Source: DASWJZ01 sp963739005 (GTDB lineage: Bacteria > Pseudomonadota > Alphaproteobacteria > Rhizobiales > Afifellaceae). From it: a DNA stretch of 64,000 nt. How positions within the stretch are numbered: the first letter of the stretch is position 1; every line of letters begins with the position of its first letter. Made by a program: the position numbers and the translations under genes. The stretch lies in the NCBI GenBank assembly GCA_963739005.1, contig CAVTYQ010000003.1, positions 195,343-259,342 of the forward strand. Direction: 5' to 3'. Shown here piece by piece: positions 35,987 through 43,732 of this stretch. The notes below the pieces were generated by a model that did not search any database, was not told where the DNA came from, and worked only from the letters and a program-made list of their open reading frames with translations.

Positions 35987-36228
35987 AGCGCGAAAGGCGC
36001 CGACGGCGACAACAATTCCTTCACTAGAATCAGCACTGGGACTCCGGCGCTTTTCCCCAATTCCACAATGATGCCCCAATTCAGCCTTTCGCGCGCCACG
36101 CTACCTGCCGATCCTCCGATCGTTGCCTCAGGCCGGCAACGGAAGGCGGCGGAAATCCAGCCCCCAGCCCCCAATGCCTTCCGGCCGGGAAGTCAGTATG
36201 GTTCAATCCCCCAGAGGTACAAACCCCT
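35987..36228 (+). other. Non-coding stretch; possible small RNA ahead of a strong terminator
   Basis: Together with the gap up to thpR this is about 390 bp without a convincing gene. It contains a complementary pair, GCCGGCAACGGAAGG near 36132 and CCTTCCGGCCGG near 36177, and then a strong terminator that no protein gene on the plus strand needs. That points to a small non-coding transcript starting perhaps around 36070-36100. I cannot match it to SRP RNA, 6S, tmRNA or RNase P. Confidence 0.35.
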
Positions 36229-36256
36229 AGGCCGGCCCTTCTGGGCCGGCCTTTTT
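36229..36256 (+). terminator. Rho-independent terminator with no upstream plus-strand gene
   Basis: A perfect 10-bp stem AGGCCGGCCC / GGGCCGGCCT with loop TTCT and a following T-tract (TTTTT). The nearest plus-strand gene upstream ends at 35058. It is therefore likely the end of an unannotated transcript. Confidence 0.88.
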
Positions 36257-36380
36257 CTTGGGTTCTTCGGGCCTTATCCCGCTGCCGATCGCGCGCCGGA
36301 TCTCTGTCGCGCCCGAGCCTTCAAGACGCGCTAGGACTGGTTAGTATTTCCTCGTCAGAGCGTGATTCGAGGGGGCCGTC

Positions 36381-36917
36381 TTGCCGCGTCTGTTCACCGC
36401 CTTGGAGATCCCCTCCGCGATCTGCTTCCAGCTCTCGCTGCTTCGCGGCGGCCTTCCCGGCGCACGCTGGATCGACCCGGAGAACTATCACATCACGCTC
36501 CGCTTCATCGGCGACATCGACCAGCGAACGGCCGACGAGGTCGGCCGCGCGCTGATGCGCGTCGACAGGCCGGGCTTCGAGCTTGCGCTTTCCGGGCTCG
36601 ACGCATTGGGGGGCCGGAAGCCGCATTCGATCGTCGCCTGCGCCAAGAGTACGCCGGCATTGAAGGAACTGCAGGCCGAGCACGAGCGCATCATCCAGCG
36701 GATCGGGCTTGAGGCGGAGCGCCGAAAATTCCGCCCGCACGTGACGCTGGCGCGGATCAGGAGCGCGAGCGCGGCCGACGCCGCCAACTATCTCGCGCTC
36801 CGCGGCGACTTCCGCACGACGCCCTTTCCGGTCGGGCGTTTCGTGCTGCTCTCCTCCCGCGCCTCCAAGGGCGGCGGGCCCTACATCATGGAAGAGGTTT
36901 ATCCGCTCGCGGCTTGA
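36381..36917 (+). CDS. thpR: RNA 2',3'-cyclic phosphodiesterase (2'-5' RNA ligase family)
   Basis: A 178-residue 2H phosphoesterase. Both H-x-T/S-x motifs are present, 'YHITLRFIGD' (about residues 35-44) and 'RPHVTLARIRS' (about 120-130); their histidines form the active site that opens 2',3'-cyclic phosphates in RNA. TTG 36381 is the likely start ('MPRLFTALEIP'), as no ATG fits. 'GRFVLLSSRASKGGGPYIME' near the end is typical. Convergent with imuB, 11 bp between the stops; note that dnaE2, expected after imuB, is absent. Confidence 0.93.
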   Translation: MPRLFTALEIPSAICFQLSLLRGGLPGARWIDPENYHITLRFIGDIDQRTADEVGRALMRVDRPGFELALSGLDALGGRKPHSIVACAKSTPALKELQAEHERIIQRIGLEAERRKFRPHVTLARIRSASAADAANYLALRGDFRTTPFPVGRFVLLSSRASKGGGPYIMEEVYPLAA

Positions 36918-36928
36918 GGCGAGAGGGA

Positions 36929-38623
36929 TCACGCGAAGAGCCCGTGCACATACCAGAGCGGGCTCGCCGTCTCGCGCTCGTAAAGGCCTTCCCGGAAGAG
37001 CCAGTAGCGGCGACCGTTTCGATCCTCGACGCGGAAATAGTCGCGCGTCAGCCGGCCATTATCTTCCGCCCGCCACCATTCCGGCGCGATGCGCTCCGGG
37101 CCTTCGGCGCGGAGCACTTCGTGCACCACGCGGCGCCAGCGGAAGCGAAGCGGCGGGCCGTCCGGCACCCCGGCCAGCACCTCGACCGGTTCGGGACTGG
37201 GGAACATCCGTAGCGGCCGGTCGGGCGGCGCCTCCCCCTCCTCGGGCATGCGCCAGGCCGAAGCGCCGACCCCCCTCCCGAAGTCTGCTACCGCTTCGCG
37301 TTGCAAACTTCGACCTCCCCTCAAGGGGGAGGTTACCAAGGCCGCCGATTGGGCAAGCGGACGGGCAAGGACGGCGCGCTCGGGGATATGCGTGTCGAGC
37401 GGCTCGAAGCGGGTGATGCGGGCGGCCCCAAGCCGCGCGCCGAGGCGGTCATAGAGACGCTGCAGGCCGGCGTTCTCGTTTTCCTCACCGGAAAGATCGA
37501 TCTGCGCCGCGTCGAACGGCTCGGCGCGGATGACCGCCAGCCGCACCATGTCAAAGCCGAAGCCGGCGTCCCAGTCGGAGCCGAGCGCAGCCAGCCGCTC
37601 GGAAAAAAGCGCCGCCACGTCTTCCGCCCCACGCACCGGCGCTGCCGTGCCGACCGAAGCGCGGGAAACCGCGCCGTCGGTGCGATAGAAAGCGACTTCG
37701 AGAAGGCGCGCGCCAAGCCCGTGCCGCTCGAGCGCCGGCGCGAGCGTGGCGGCGAGCGAGGCGACCGTCTCAAGCAACGATGCCGCGTCGACGACCGGCT
37801 CGGCGAAGCGCCGCTCGGCCGAAAGCCGCGGCGGCGGGCGGCGCGGCGACAGCACCTCGTCGAGATGGCCGAGCGCCTGGTCGAGACGCGCGACGAGGCC
37901 GGCGCCGAAGCGGGCGGCGAGCGGCGCGCGCGGCTTGCCGACGAGCTGCCCGATCCGCTTCAGCCCGAGGCGGTCGAGAAGCGCTTCCGCCTCAGCGCCG
38001 ATCCTGAGCGCCGCCACTGGCAGCTCGGCGAGCGCTTCCGCCTCTCCGCCCGCCGGAACGTGCCCACAAGCGCCATAGCGGGCGAGCGCCGAAGCGACGC
38101 CGGCGGTCGAGGCGACGGCGCCCCTTGCCGCAAAACCCTGGCGCGCGAGACGGTGAAGGCAATCGGCGAGGAGCGCCGCCTCCCCATCCTCGTTGCCGCC
38201 GCCGCTGGCGAAGAGATGCGCGCAGCCGGAAATGTCGAGGAACAGCCCGTCCGGCGGATCGAGCGCGACGAGCGGGGTATAACGGTCAGCCCAGTCGGCG
38301 AGCCTTTCGAGAAGCGCGCGGTCGGCGGCCTCGTCCGCCTCCACCACGAAGAGGTCGGGGACTGCGCCCTTCGCATCGGCAAGGCTCGTGCCGAGACGGA
38401 TGCCGCGCCGCTCGGCCACCGCGTCGACGGCGGTCACGCGGAGCGCGTTCTTGATCTTCGCCACGATGGCGAGCGGCTGCCCCTCAGGAGGCGCGTCGGA
38501 GGGCGTCCGCTGTCTCAGGCGGACGAGCCGGTCGGTCGGGAGGCGGGGCAGGAAGAGGCTCAGGATACGCACGGACGCCTCCCTCCCCGCTTTCGGCTCC
38601 GCGCTCGACAAAGCTTCGCTCAT
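36929..38623 (-). CDS. imuB: ImuB, Y-family polymerase-like mutasome protein, with in-frame repeat
   Basis: A 564-residue Y-family polymerase homologue with no expected polymerase activity. The motif that supplies the first catalytic Asp is replaced by 'LFLPRLPTDRLVRLR', and the usual 'SIDE' motif by 'PPDGLFLDISGCAHLF'. ImuB bridges ImuA, DnaE2 and the beta clamp in error-prone repair. Residues about 430-451 ('VTSPLRGGRSLQREAVADFG') come from a family C palindromic element at 37271-37336 that keeps the frame. The N-terminus overlaps imuA by 140 bp if this start is used; the conserved part begins at 'VRILSLFLPR'. It shares the LexA-controlled transcript with imuA. Confidence 0.93.
   Translation of the reverse strand: MSEALSSAEPKAGREASVRILSLFLPRLPTDRLVRLRQRTPSDAPPEGQPLAIVAKIKNALRVTAVDAVAERRGIRLGTSLADAKGAVPDLFVVEADEAADRALLERLADWADRYTPLVALDPPDGLFLDISGCAHLFASGGGNEDGEAALLADCLHRLARQGFAARGAVASTAGVASALARYGACGHVPAGGEAEALAELPVAALRIGAEAEALLDRLGLKRIGQLVGKPRAPLAARFGAGLVARLDQALGHLDEVLSPRRPPPRLSAERRFAEPVVDAASLLETVASLAATLAPALERHGLGARLLEVAFYRTDGAVSRASVGTAAPVRGAEDVAALFSERLAALGSDWDAGFGFDMVRLAVIRAEPFDAAQIDLSGEENENAGLQRLYDRLGARLGAARITRFEPLDTHIPERAVLARPLAQSAALVTSPLRGGRSLQREAVADFGRGVGASAWRMPEEGEAPPDRPLRMFPSPEPVEVLAGVPDGPPLRFRWRRVVHEVLRAEGPERIAPEWWRAEDNGRLTRDYFRVEDRNGRRYWLFREGLYERETASPLWYVHGLFA
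37271..37336. repeat. Palindromic repeat, family C relative, inside imuB
   Basis: ACCTCCCCTCAAGGGGGAGGT-type core at 37313-37333 (as two arms) with a 'CGAAGTCTGCTACCGCTTCG' hairpin beside it. Same core as 14190. It is read through in the imuB frame without a stop. Confidence 0.82.
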
Positions 38624-39407
38624 GGGAATTCCACTCCACCGTGAAGACGCCGGTCGGCCCGAGGCGGTTCTTTTCCAGCGCGAGACGCCAGGCCATGCGG
38701 CCGACGCCGGCGGCGAAGCGGCCTATCTCGCCTGCCGGCGCCGGCGACACGGCGAAGCGGAGCTCCGCCGCGCTGGGTTCGGCCCGTTCGTCGCCGAGGC
38801 GCAGGAGAAAGCCGGTGACGCCCTTCGCCCGCGCCCGAAGCGCACAGCGGCGGGTGGCCGAAAGGTCGAGCGAGGCCTGCCGAAGCTCGCAGACCGCCAC
38901 GCTCAAGCCGCGGCAGGAAAGCGCCGCCTCGAAAGCCCAGAGCGCTTCCGTCTCGGTGCGCACGGCGACATCCACGATCGAGCCCGGATCGATACCGAGC
39001 GCCACAAGCCCCGGCGCGTAGAGCCCGCCCGTCTCGCGCCGCGCATCGGCCTCGCTGATCCAGAGCGTCGAAGCGCCACCGCCGGAGGCGGCAAGGCGGG
39101 CGACGAGCGCCATGACGAAGCCGCCGGCAGCACCCCCGTCGCGGCTCTCGCGCGCCCGGATCTCCATGAGCGCGGCAAGCGGCAGCCCGCCGCCGAGCGC
39201 CAAGTCGAGCGAAGGCAGGCCAAGCGGGAGCCGCGTCGCTCGTGCCCGCGCCTTGAGGTCGCCGGCGCGCACGACGGGGCCGCCGGCGGGCTCAGGCCCC
39301 GCCGGGTCGAGCGCCAGCCGGTCGTCCTCGGCGAGGCGACCTTCGATCGCGGCGATGTCCCGGCGCAGGCGGCAAAGCTTCGCCTGCGCCGCGGCGGTGA
39401 TGGCCAT
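38484..39407 (-). CDS. imuA: ImuA, RecA-like SOS mutagenesis protein
   Basis: A 307-residue protein of the ImuA/SulA-like RecA-fold family: 'LPLGLPSLDLALGGGLPLAA' resembles the region before a Walker A loop, and 'GASTLWISEADARRETGGLY' and 'AVCELRQASLDLSATRRCAL' follow. ImuA binds ImuB and RecA and recruits DnaE2 for damage-induced mutagenesis. Its promoter region contains a perfect alphaproteobacterial LexA box 22 bp before the ATG. The overlap with imuB suggests translational coupling. Confidence 0.93.
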   Translation of the reverse strand: MAITAAAQAKLCRLRRDIAAIEGRLAEDDRLALDPAGPEPAGGPVVRAGDLKARARATRLPLGLPSLDLALGGGLPLAALMEIRARESRDGGAAGGFVMALVARLAASGGGASTLWISEADARRETGGLYAPGLVALGIDPGSIVDVAVRTETEALWAFEAALSCRGLSVAVCELRQASLDLSATRRCALRARAKGVTGFLLRLGDERAEPSAAELRFAVSPAPAGEIGRFAAGVGRMAWRLALEKNRLGPTGVFTVEWNSHERSFVERGAESGEGGVRAYPEPLPAPPPDRPARPPETADALRRAS

Positions 39408-39428
39408 GGCGTTCTCGGATGCAGCATC

Positions 39429-39443
39429 GTTCTGTCTTTGTTC
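39429..39443 (-). promoter_or_regulatory. LexA operator (SOS box) of imuA-imuB
   Basis: GTTC-TGTCTTT-GTTC, a perfect match to the alphaproteobacterial LexA direct repeat GTTC-N7-GTTC, 22-36 bp upstream of the imuA ATG. It places the imuAB operon under SOS control. Confidence 0.93.
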
Positions 39444-39516
39444 TCATAACATGCCACAGGCGAAGGCGGAGTCAAGACGGGATCGTCAACGCCAGTCGAC
39501 GATCAAGCCGGCCAAG

Positions 39517-40494
39517 TCAGCCGCCGACCAATCTCCGAAGCTTGTCGAGCCGCAAATCCTCGGCCTCGCCGTAGCTGATCGTCCCGACGAATTTCCCCGC
39601 CGCGTTCATCAGGATCACCGAGGCGGAGTGGTCCATGCTGTAGTCGCCGTTCTCGCCGGGGACTTTCTTGTAGACGCTGTGAAAAACTTTCGCTGCGGAA
39701 GCGATCTGGTCTTCGGTGCCGGTCAGCCCGACGATGCGCGGGTCGAAAGCGCTGAGATAGTCCTTCAGCAACGCGGGCGTATCGCGCGCCGGGTCGACCG
39801 TCACGAAGACCATCCGCATCTTGTCGGCGTCCGCGCCGAGCTTCTTCAGCGCCTCCGACATCTCGAAGAGAGTCGCCGGGCAGACGTCGGGGCAGTGCGT
39901 GTAGCCGAAGAAGATCGCGTAGGGCTTGCCACTGAGATCGGCGTCCGCGAAGGCGCCGCCGTTCTGGTCGGTCAAGGCGAACGGCCCGCCGATCGAGCCG
40001 ACATACGGCCCGACCTCGTAGGTCACGTCGACGGTCCCCGCCTTCGCGAAGGTGAGCGTGCCGGAAAAATGCTCACCCTCCTCAAGCTGACGGCTGAGCT
40101 CGCGGAACATCAGGCGGTAGGAGCCGGGCCGAAGCTGAAGCGTGGCGCCGGCCGGAACCTCCACTCCGTTTTCAAGCGCGCGGACGTCGGACATGCCGCC
40201 GGCGGCCGTCGCCTCTTGGATTTCCACGCGCGGCGCGATCTCGACGGTCGCGGCGAGGAGGCGGTCAGCCTCGCTCCCGCCGTTCTCGATCCGCATGTAG
40301 CCCGCTGCGCTATTCGCCACCGGCTCTGTCGCGAGCGCGAATGGCTCGGCGATCCGCAGCGCGCCAACTCTGAAAGCCGCACCGTCTTCCGTGGGCTGCC
40401 GCCGATCGAAGGCCAGATAAATGCCGACGCCGGCGAGAAGCACGGCGACGAGGGCCGCCGGCAGAAGCCGGCGGACCGTCGGGCGCATCGTCAT
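39517..40494 (-). CDS. PCuAC-like/SCO fusion protein
   Basis: A 325-residue inner-membrane-anchored periplasmic protein. After a membrane segment (about residues 10-27) come two domains: a PCuAC-like beta domain (about 42-165) and a SCO1/SenC thioredoxin-fold domain (about 170-325). The SCO part has its copper ligands, 'FFGYTHCPDVCPATLFE' and 'SMDHSASVILM'. The PCuAC part has lost its ligands: the usual H and M are replaced in 'EIQEATAAGGMSDV' and 'SYRLMFREL'. SCO proteins insert copper into the CuA site of cytochrome c oxidase. Its start overlaps the stop of the true PCuAC gene (ATGA). Confidence 0.93.
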   Translation of the reverse strand: MTMRPTVRRLLPAALVAVLLAGVGIYLAFDRRQPTEDGAAFRVGALRIAEPFALATEPVANSAAGYMRIENGGSEADRLLAATVEIAPRVEIQEATAAGGMSDVRALENGVEVPAGATLQLRPGSYRLMFRELSRQLEEGEHFSGTLTFAKAGTVDVTYEVGPYVGSIGGPFALTDQNGGAFADADLSGKPYAIFFGYTHCPDVCPATLFEMSEALKKLGADADKMRMVFVTVDPARDTPALLKDYLSAFDPRIVGLTGTEDQIASAAKVFHSVYKKVPGENGDYSMDHSASVILMNAAGKFVGTISYGEAEDLRLDKLRRLVGG

Positions 40495-41036
40495 TTTCCC
40501 ATCGAGCCCATTGAACCCATCGAGCCCGTCCCATTGTCACCCATGGGCATGCTTGTGCCCCCGATCGGTCCGACGACATAGGTGACGTCGACCGTCCCGG
40601 CTTTCTCGAAGGTGAGCGTGCCGTTGAACTTGTCGCCTTCCTTCAGCGGCTTCTTCAGGTCCATGAACATCACATGATACCCGCTCGGATCGAATGTCAC
40701 CGAGCCGCTGGCGGGGATTTCGACGCCGCTGTCGAGCGGCCGCATCTTCATCACGCCGTTTTCGACCGCCATCTGGTGCAGTTCCGCCCGCCCGGCGATC
40801 TCCGCCGTGACCGAGACCAGGCGGTCGGCTTCGGCGCCGTCGTTCTTGATGGTGAAATAGCCTCCTGCGACCTCGGCACCGGGCGGCGTGGCGCGCGCCC
40901 ACGGCTGCTCGATCGTGACCGGGCCGGTCTTGAACTGGGCGGTCGCCTGGCCGGCGGCGAGCGCAAGGCCGAGCGCGAAGAGGCCCGGTAGAAGCCTGAC
41001 AACGGCCAGGCGTGAAGACGAAGGATGGAATCTCAT
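40491..41036 (-). CDS. Periplasmic copper chaperone PCuAC
   Basis: A 181-residue exported protein: signal peptide (core about residues 10-30, cleavage near 'ATA-QFK') and a PCuAC domain with all the copper(I) ligands, 'RAELHQMAVENGVMKMRPLD' (H, M) and 'GYHVMFMDLKKPL' (H, M). It hands copper to SCO or directly to CuA. The C-terminus ends in a short Gly-Ser-Met repeat ('GSMGSMGSMGK'), which could add extra methionine ligands. Coupled by ATGA to the fusion gene. ATG 41036 was chosen to give the signal peptide. Confidence 0.95.
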   Translation of the reverse strand: MRFHPSSSRLAVVRLLPGLFALGLALAAGQATAQFKTGPVTIEQPWARATPPGAEVAGGYFTIKNDGAEADRLVSVTAEIAGRAELHQMAVENGVMKMRPLDSGVEIPASGSVTFDPSGYHVMFMDLKKPLKEGDKFNGTLTFEKAGTVDVTYVVGPIGGTSMPMGDNGTGSMGSMGSMGK

Positions 41037-41124
41037 TTTGCTGCTCCAGCGGCTCCGCATGGAGACGACGCATGCGGGCCCTTGTGTCCGATCATCGTTG
41101 GCTGTTCCGTCGCGACGGACGGCA

Positions 41125-41505
41125 TCAGACGAGGCGTGGCGGACCGCGCGGCTGGACCGAAAAGCGATTGGCACTCGCGTGCGGCGAAGATTCCTGCAGC
41201 CGCCACGCGATCGGCGCCGACGGGCTGAAATCGACAAGGACCGGGAGGCGGTCGGGAAGCGACGCGGCAGCGCCGAGGTGACATCCGAACGTGCAGCAGC
41301 TTCCCGACGGGCGGTCGTCGGCGGGCGCCTTGCCGCCGTCGAGGCCGACCGACCCGAGGCAGAGCGGGTTCCCGAAGGCATCCAACGCGGCCGGAGAGGC
41401 GTGCGCGCCCGCCGCGAGCGCTGTCAGGAAGGTGTGCAGGAAAAGGAGAAACGCGACCGCGACAGCCGCCGGCGCCGAAATCGCTTCGCTCTGCCGCTTG
41501 GCCAT
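41125..41505 (-). CDS. DUF2946 family protein
   Basis: A 126-residue protein with a hydrophobic N-terminal segment ('PAAVAVAFLLFLHTFLTALA') and a cysteine/histidine patch 'SGSCCTFGCHLG' (about residues 71-82), the DUF2946 pattern. These small membrane-linked proteins often sit in copper gene clusters and may bind metal. ATG 41505 ('MAKRQSEAISAPA') begins the family; an upstream ATG at 41619 would overlap the divergent SCO region. It is 88 bp upstream of PCuAC on the same strand, so likely one operon. Confidence 0.82.
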   Translation of the reverse strand: MAKRQSEAISAPAAVAVAFLLFLHTFLTALAAGAHASPAALDAFGNPLCLGSVGLDGGKAPADDRPSGSCCTFGCHLGAAASLPDRLPVLVDFSPSAPIAWRLQESSPHASANRFSVQPRGPPRLV

Positions 41506-41627
41506 GACGCCCTGGCGACGCTCCTTCGCTCGCGCGTTCCGTCGCAGCGGAACAACTCGCCTTCTCACCGGCGGGATGCGGCTCCATATTGCCCGCCGAC
41601 AAGCCTTTCCAGGTGGCAAATCGTCCG

Positions 41628-42248
41628 ATGGCTTCGAGAGCGGACCGGATCGTCGCGCGCACGCTCTATGCGGCTGTGGCGCTGTCGCTCGTGGTCGGCG
41701 CGGCGCTCGCCTTCTGGAAGGACGACGTCGACCGCTGGCTTGCCAACAACGTCACCGGAATCGGCGGGCCCTTCGAACTGGTCACGCAGGACGACAAGCC
41801 GTTCACACGCGACGACCTGCTCGGCCACCCGCATATCCTCTATTTCGGCTTCACGCTCTGCCCCGACCTCTGCCCGACGACGCTCTTCCTGCTCGCGAGC
41901 GTCGTCGACAAGCTCGGGGACGAGGCGGCGCCGCTCAAGGTCGCCTTCATCACCGTCGATCCGGAGCACGACACGGTCGCGGTGATGAAGGACTATGTCT
42001 CCGCCTTCGACGCGAATTTCATCGGCCTGACCGGCACGCCGGAGGCGGTCGCCGGTGCGGCCAAGGCCTACCGCATCTACTACCGCAAGGTCGAACTCGA
42101 CAACGGCGACTACACGATCGACCACACGGCGGCTGCCATGCTCTTCAACGCCGACGGCAGCTACGCCGACTCAATCGCCTACAACGAGAGCGAGGTGGAC
42201 GCGCGGACGAAGATCGAGCGCCTGCTTCAGGCGAACGCCGGGAGCTGA
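41628..42248 (+). CDS. SCO family protein (SenC/PrrC-like)
   Basis: A 206-residue periplasmic, membrane-anchored thioredoxin-fold protein. One N-terminal membrane segment ('TLYAAVALSLVVGAALAFW'), then 'GPFELVTQDDKPFTRDDLLG', copper-binding 'FTLCPDLCPTTLF' and the His of 'TIDHTAAAMLFNA'. It assists CuA assembly or acts in redox signalling. It is divergent from the DUF2946 gene, so a second SCO in addition to the fusion protein is present in this locus. An in-frame ATG at 41589 is an alternative. Confidence 0.94.
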   Translation: MASRADRIVARTLYAAVALSLVVGAALAFWKDDVDRWLANNVTGIGGPFELVTQDDKPFTRDDLLGHPHILYFGFTLCPDLCPTTLFLLASVVDKLGDEAAPLKVAFITVDPEHDTVAVMKDYVSAFDANFIGLTGTPEAVAGAAKAYRIYYRKVELDNGDYTIDHTAAAMLFNADGSYADSIAYNESEVDARTKIERLLQANAGS

Positions 42249-42255
42249 TTCTTGA

Positions 42256-42900
42256 TTAGTGCCGCGCCAAGAGAAGCCGCGCCGCAAAGGCGCTGAACAC
42301 GCCGGCGAAGAGCCAGTCGATCGCGCGCATGACGCGCGGCGTCCGCTTCAGGAGCGAGGCAAGCCGCGACGCGAAGATGATCATCGGAATGGTGAAGGGC
42401 AGCGCGACGAGGACGAGCACCACGCCGAGGAAGACGAGCTTCTGCGCCGCGTGCGGGTCGCTGGACGCTACGAACTGCGGCAGGAACGTCACCATGAACA
42501 TGATGATCTTCGGATTCATGAGGTTCACGCCGAGGCCGGTCAGCCAGGTCCGGTAGAGCGGCTCGCGTGCGGCTTGCGCGCCGGTCGCGGCGATGTTCAG
42601 CGCTGAGCCGTGGCGGATCGTCTGAATCGCGAGCCACAGGAGATAGAGCGCGCCGGCGACTTTCAGGATGGTGAAGGCGGTGACGCTCGCGGCCAAGAGC
42701 GCCGATAGGCCAAGCGCGACGAGCGTCGTATGGATCAGGATTCCGGTCGACGCGCCGAACATCGCGGCCATGCCGGCGGCGGTCCCCTGCCGGACCGCCT
42801 TGCCGAGGAAAAGCGTCATGTCCGGGCCCGGCGTGAAGGTGATCACGAGGACCGCGGCGAGATAGGCGGCGAAGACGGGAAGCGTCGGGAGGAAGGTCAT
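42256..42900 (-). CDS. LysE family translocator (RhtB-like)
   Basis: A 214-residue, six-segment exporter of the LysE/RhtB family. 'VLVITFTPGPDMTLFLGKAV' near the N-terminus is the family signature, and 'LGVNLMNPKIIMFMVTFLPQ' matches the second-half motif. These proteins export amino acids or their derivatives such as homoserine lactones. ATG 42900 fits; a longer frame to 42951 adds 17 residues. Divergent from the GNAT gene and convergent with SCO. Confidence 0.94.
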   Translation of the reverse strand: MTFLPTLPVFAAYLAAVLVITFTPGPDMTLFLGKAVRQGTAAGMAAMFGASTGILIHTTLVALGLSALLAASVTAFTILKVAGALYLLWLAIQTIRHGSALNIAATGAQAAREPLYRTWLTGLGVNLMNPKIIMFMVTFLPQFVASSDPHAAQKLVFLGVVLVLVALPFTIPMIIFASRLASLLKRTPRVMRAIDWLFAGVFSAFAARLLLARH

Positions 42901-43004
42901 GCGGCAACTCCGCGCGGACCATGCCGTTTCGCGCGGTTTTGCGCCACACAATTCTTGGCGTTCGGCGGGAGGCGACCTATCTCATCCTAGAGAGCACGAA
43001 AGAC

Positions 43005-43502
43005 ATGGCGGAAGGCGACATCACGATCCGGCCCGCGACGGCGGACGATCTGCCGGCCGTGCGCGCGCTCCTCGCCGAGACCTGGCACGACACCTACGAC
43101 GCGCTGATGGGCGCGGACTGGGTCACGGAAGTCAGCGGGCGATGGCATTCGATCGAGAACCTCCGCCGGCAGATAGAGACGCCCGATACATCCTTTCTCG
43201 TGGCCGTCGACCAGGGGAAGGTGATCGGCCACATCCTGGCCGACGCGCGCAAGCCCCCGGTTCTCGTCGTCGGGCGCCTCTATGTGCTTCCAGCACACCA
43301 GCGGGGCGGCATCGGCGCACGGCTCCTCGCCGCGGCCATCGCCGAGCATCCGGCGTGCGAGCGCCTGCGGCTCGAGGTCGAAGCCGGGAACGAAAAGGGC
43401 ATCGCCTTCTACCGCCGCGCCGGCTGCGAAGAGGTCGGCCGCAGCGTCGTGGAGGGGAGTGAGCACCTCGTCATGGAGAAAGCGCTCAACGCCGGCGGCT
43501 GA
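43005..43502 (+). CDS. GNAT family N-acetyltransferase
   Basis: A 165-residue GNAT protein: 'ITIRPATADDLPAVRALLAE' at the N-terminus, 'LYVLPAHQRGGIGARLLAAA' with the acetyl-CoA-binding Q-x-x-G-x-G motif, and 'EVEAGNEKGIAFYRRAGCEE' with the closing Tyr. Unlike the gene at 34528 it is a general GNAT, substrate unknown. ATG 43005 starts 'MAEGDITIRP'. It is followed by a family B repeat and then argG. Confidence 0.92.
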   Translation: MAEGDITIRPATADDLPAVRALLAETWHDTYDALMGADWVTEVSGRWHSIENLRRQIETPDTSFLVAVDQGKVIGHILADARKPPVLVVGRLYVLPAHQRGGIGARLLAAAIAEHPACERLRLEVEAGNEKGIAFYRRAGCEEVGRSVVEGSEHLVMEKALNAGG

Positions 43503-43529
43503 GGCCCGGACGCGCCGTTCTGCGTGCTT

Positions 43530-43626
43530 CGAGGCTCCATTCCGCCCTCATCCTGAGGTGCGAGCGAAGCGAGCCTCGAAGGGGCGGCCCCTCGACACGC
43601 TCGGGAGGAGCACCTCAGCATGAGGG
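43530..43626. repeat. Palindromic repeat, family B
   Basis: Contains 'CCTCATCCTGAGGTGCGAGC', 'GAAGCGAGCCTCGAAGGG' and 'AGCACCTCAGCATGAGGG'. Same arms as the copy at 17181, in the same orientation, with a different centre. It lies between the GNAT gene and argG. Confidence 0.9.
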
Positions 43627-43732
43627 AGGCGGGTGGCTTCCGCGAGAGCCCGCGCGGCGCGCGGCTTGGCCGGCGGGCATCCGCATCCTATAAGCCGGCC
43701 GGCACTCTCCGACCAATCGGCCTGGGACACTT

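Noticed and set aside
36195..36225. 'GGTTCAATCCC' resembling a tRNA T-arm.
   Set aside because: No acceptor, D or anticodon stems surround it, and there is no CCA; it is more likely chance or part of another transcript.
37301..38644. 447-codon plus-strand open frame.
   Set aside because: Antisense to imuB; no domain and no plausible start signal.
40491..40530. Repeated 'GSMGSMGSMG' codons considered as a phase-variable microsatellite.
   Set aside because: Units are 9 bp and in frame, so length changes would not switch the gene; it is a Met-rich tail.
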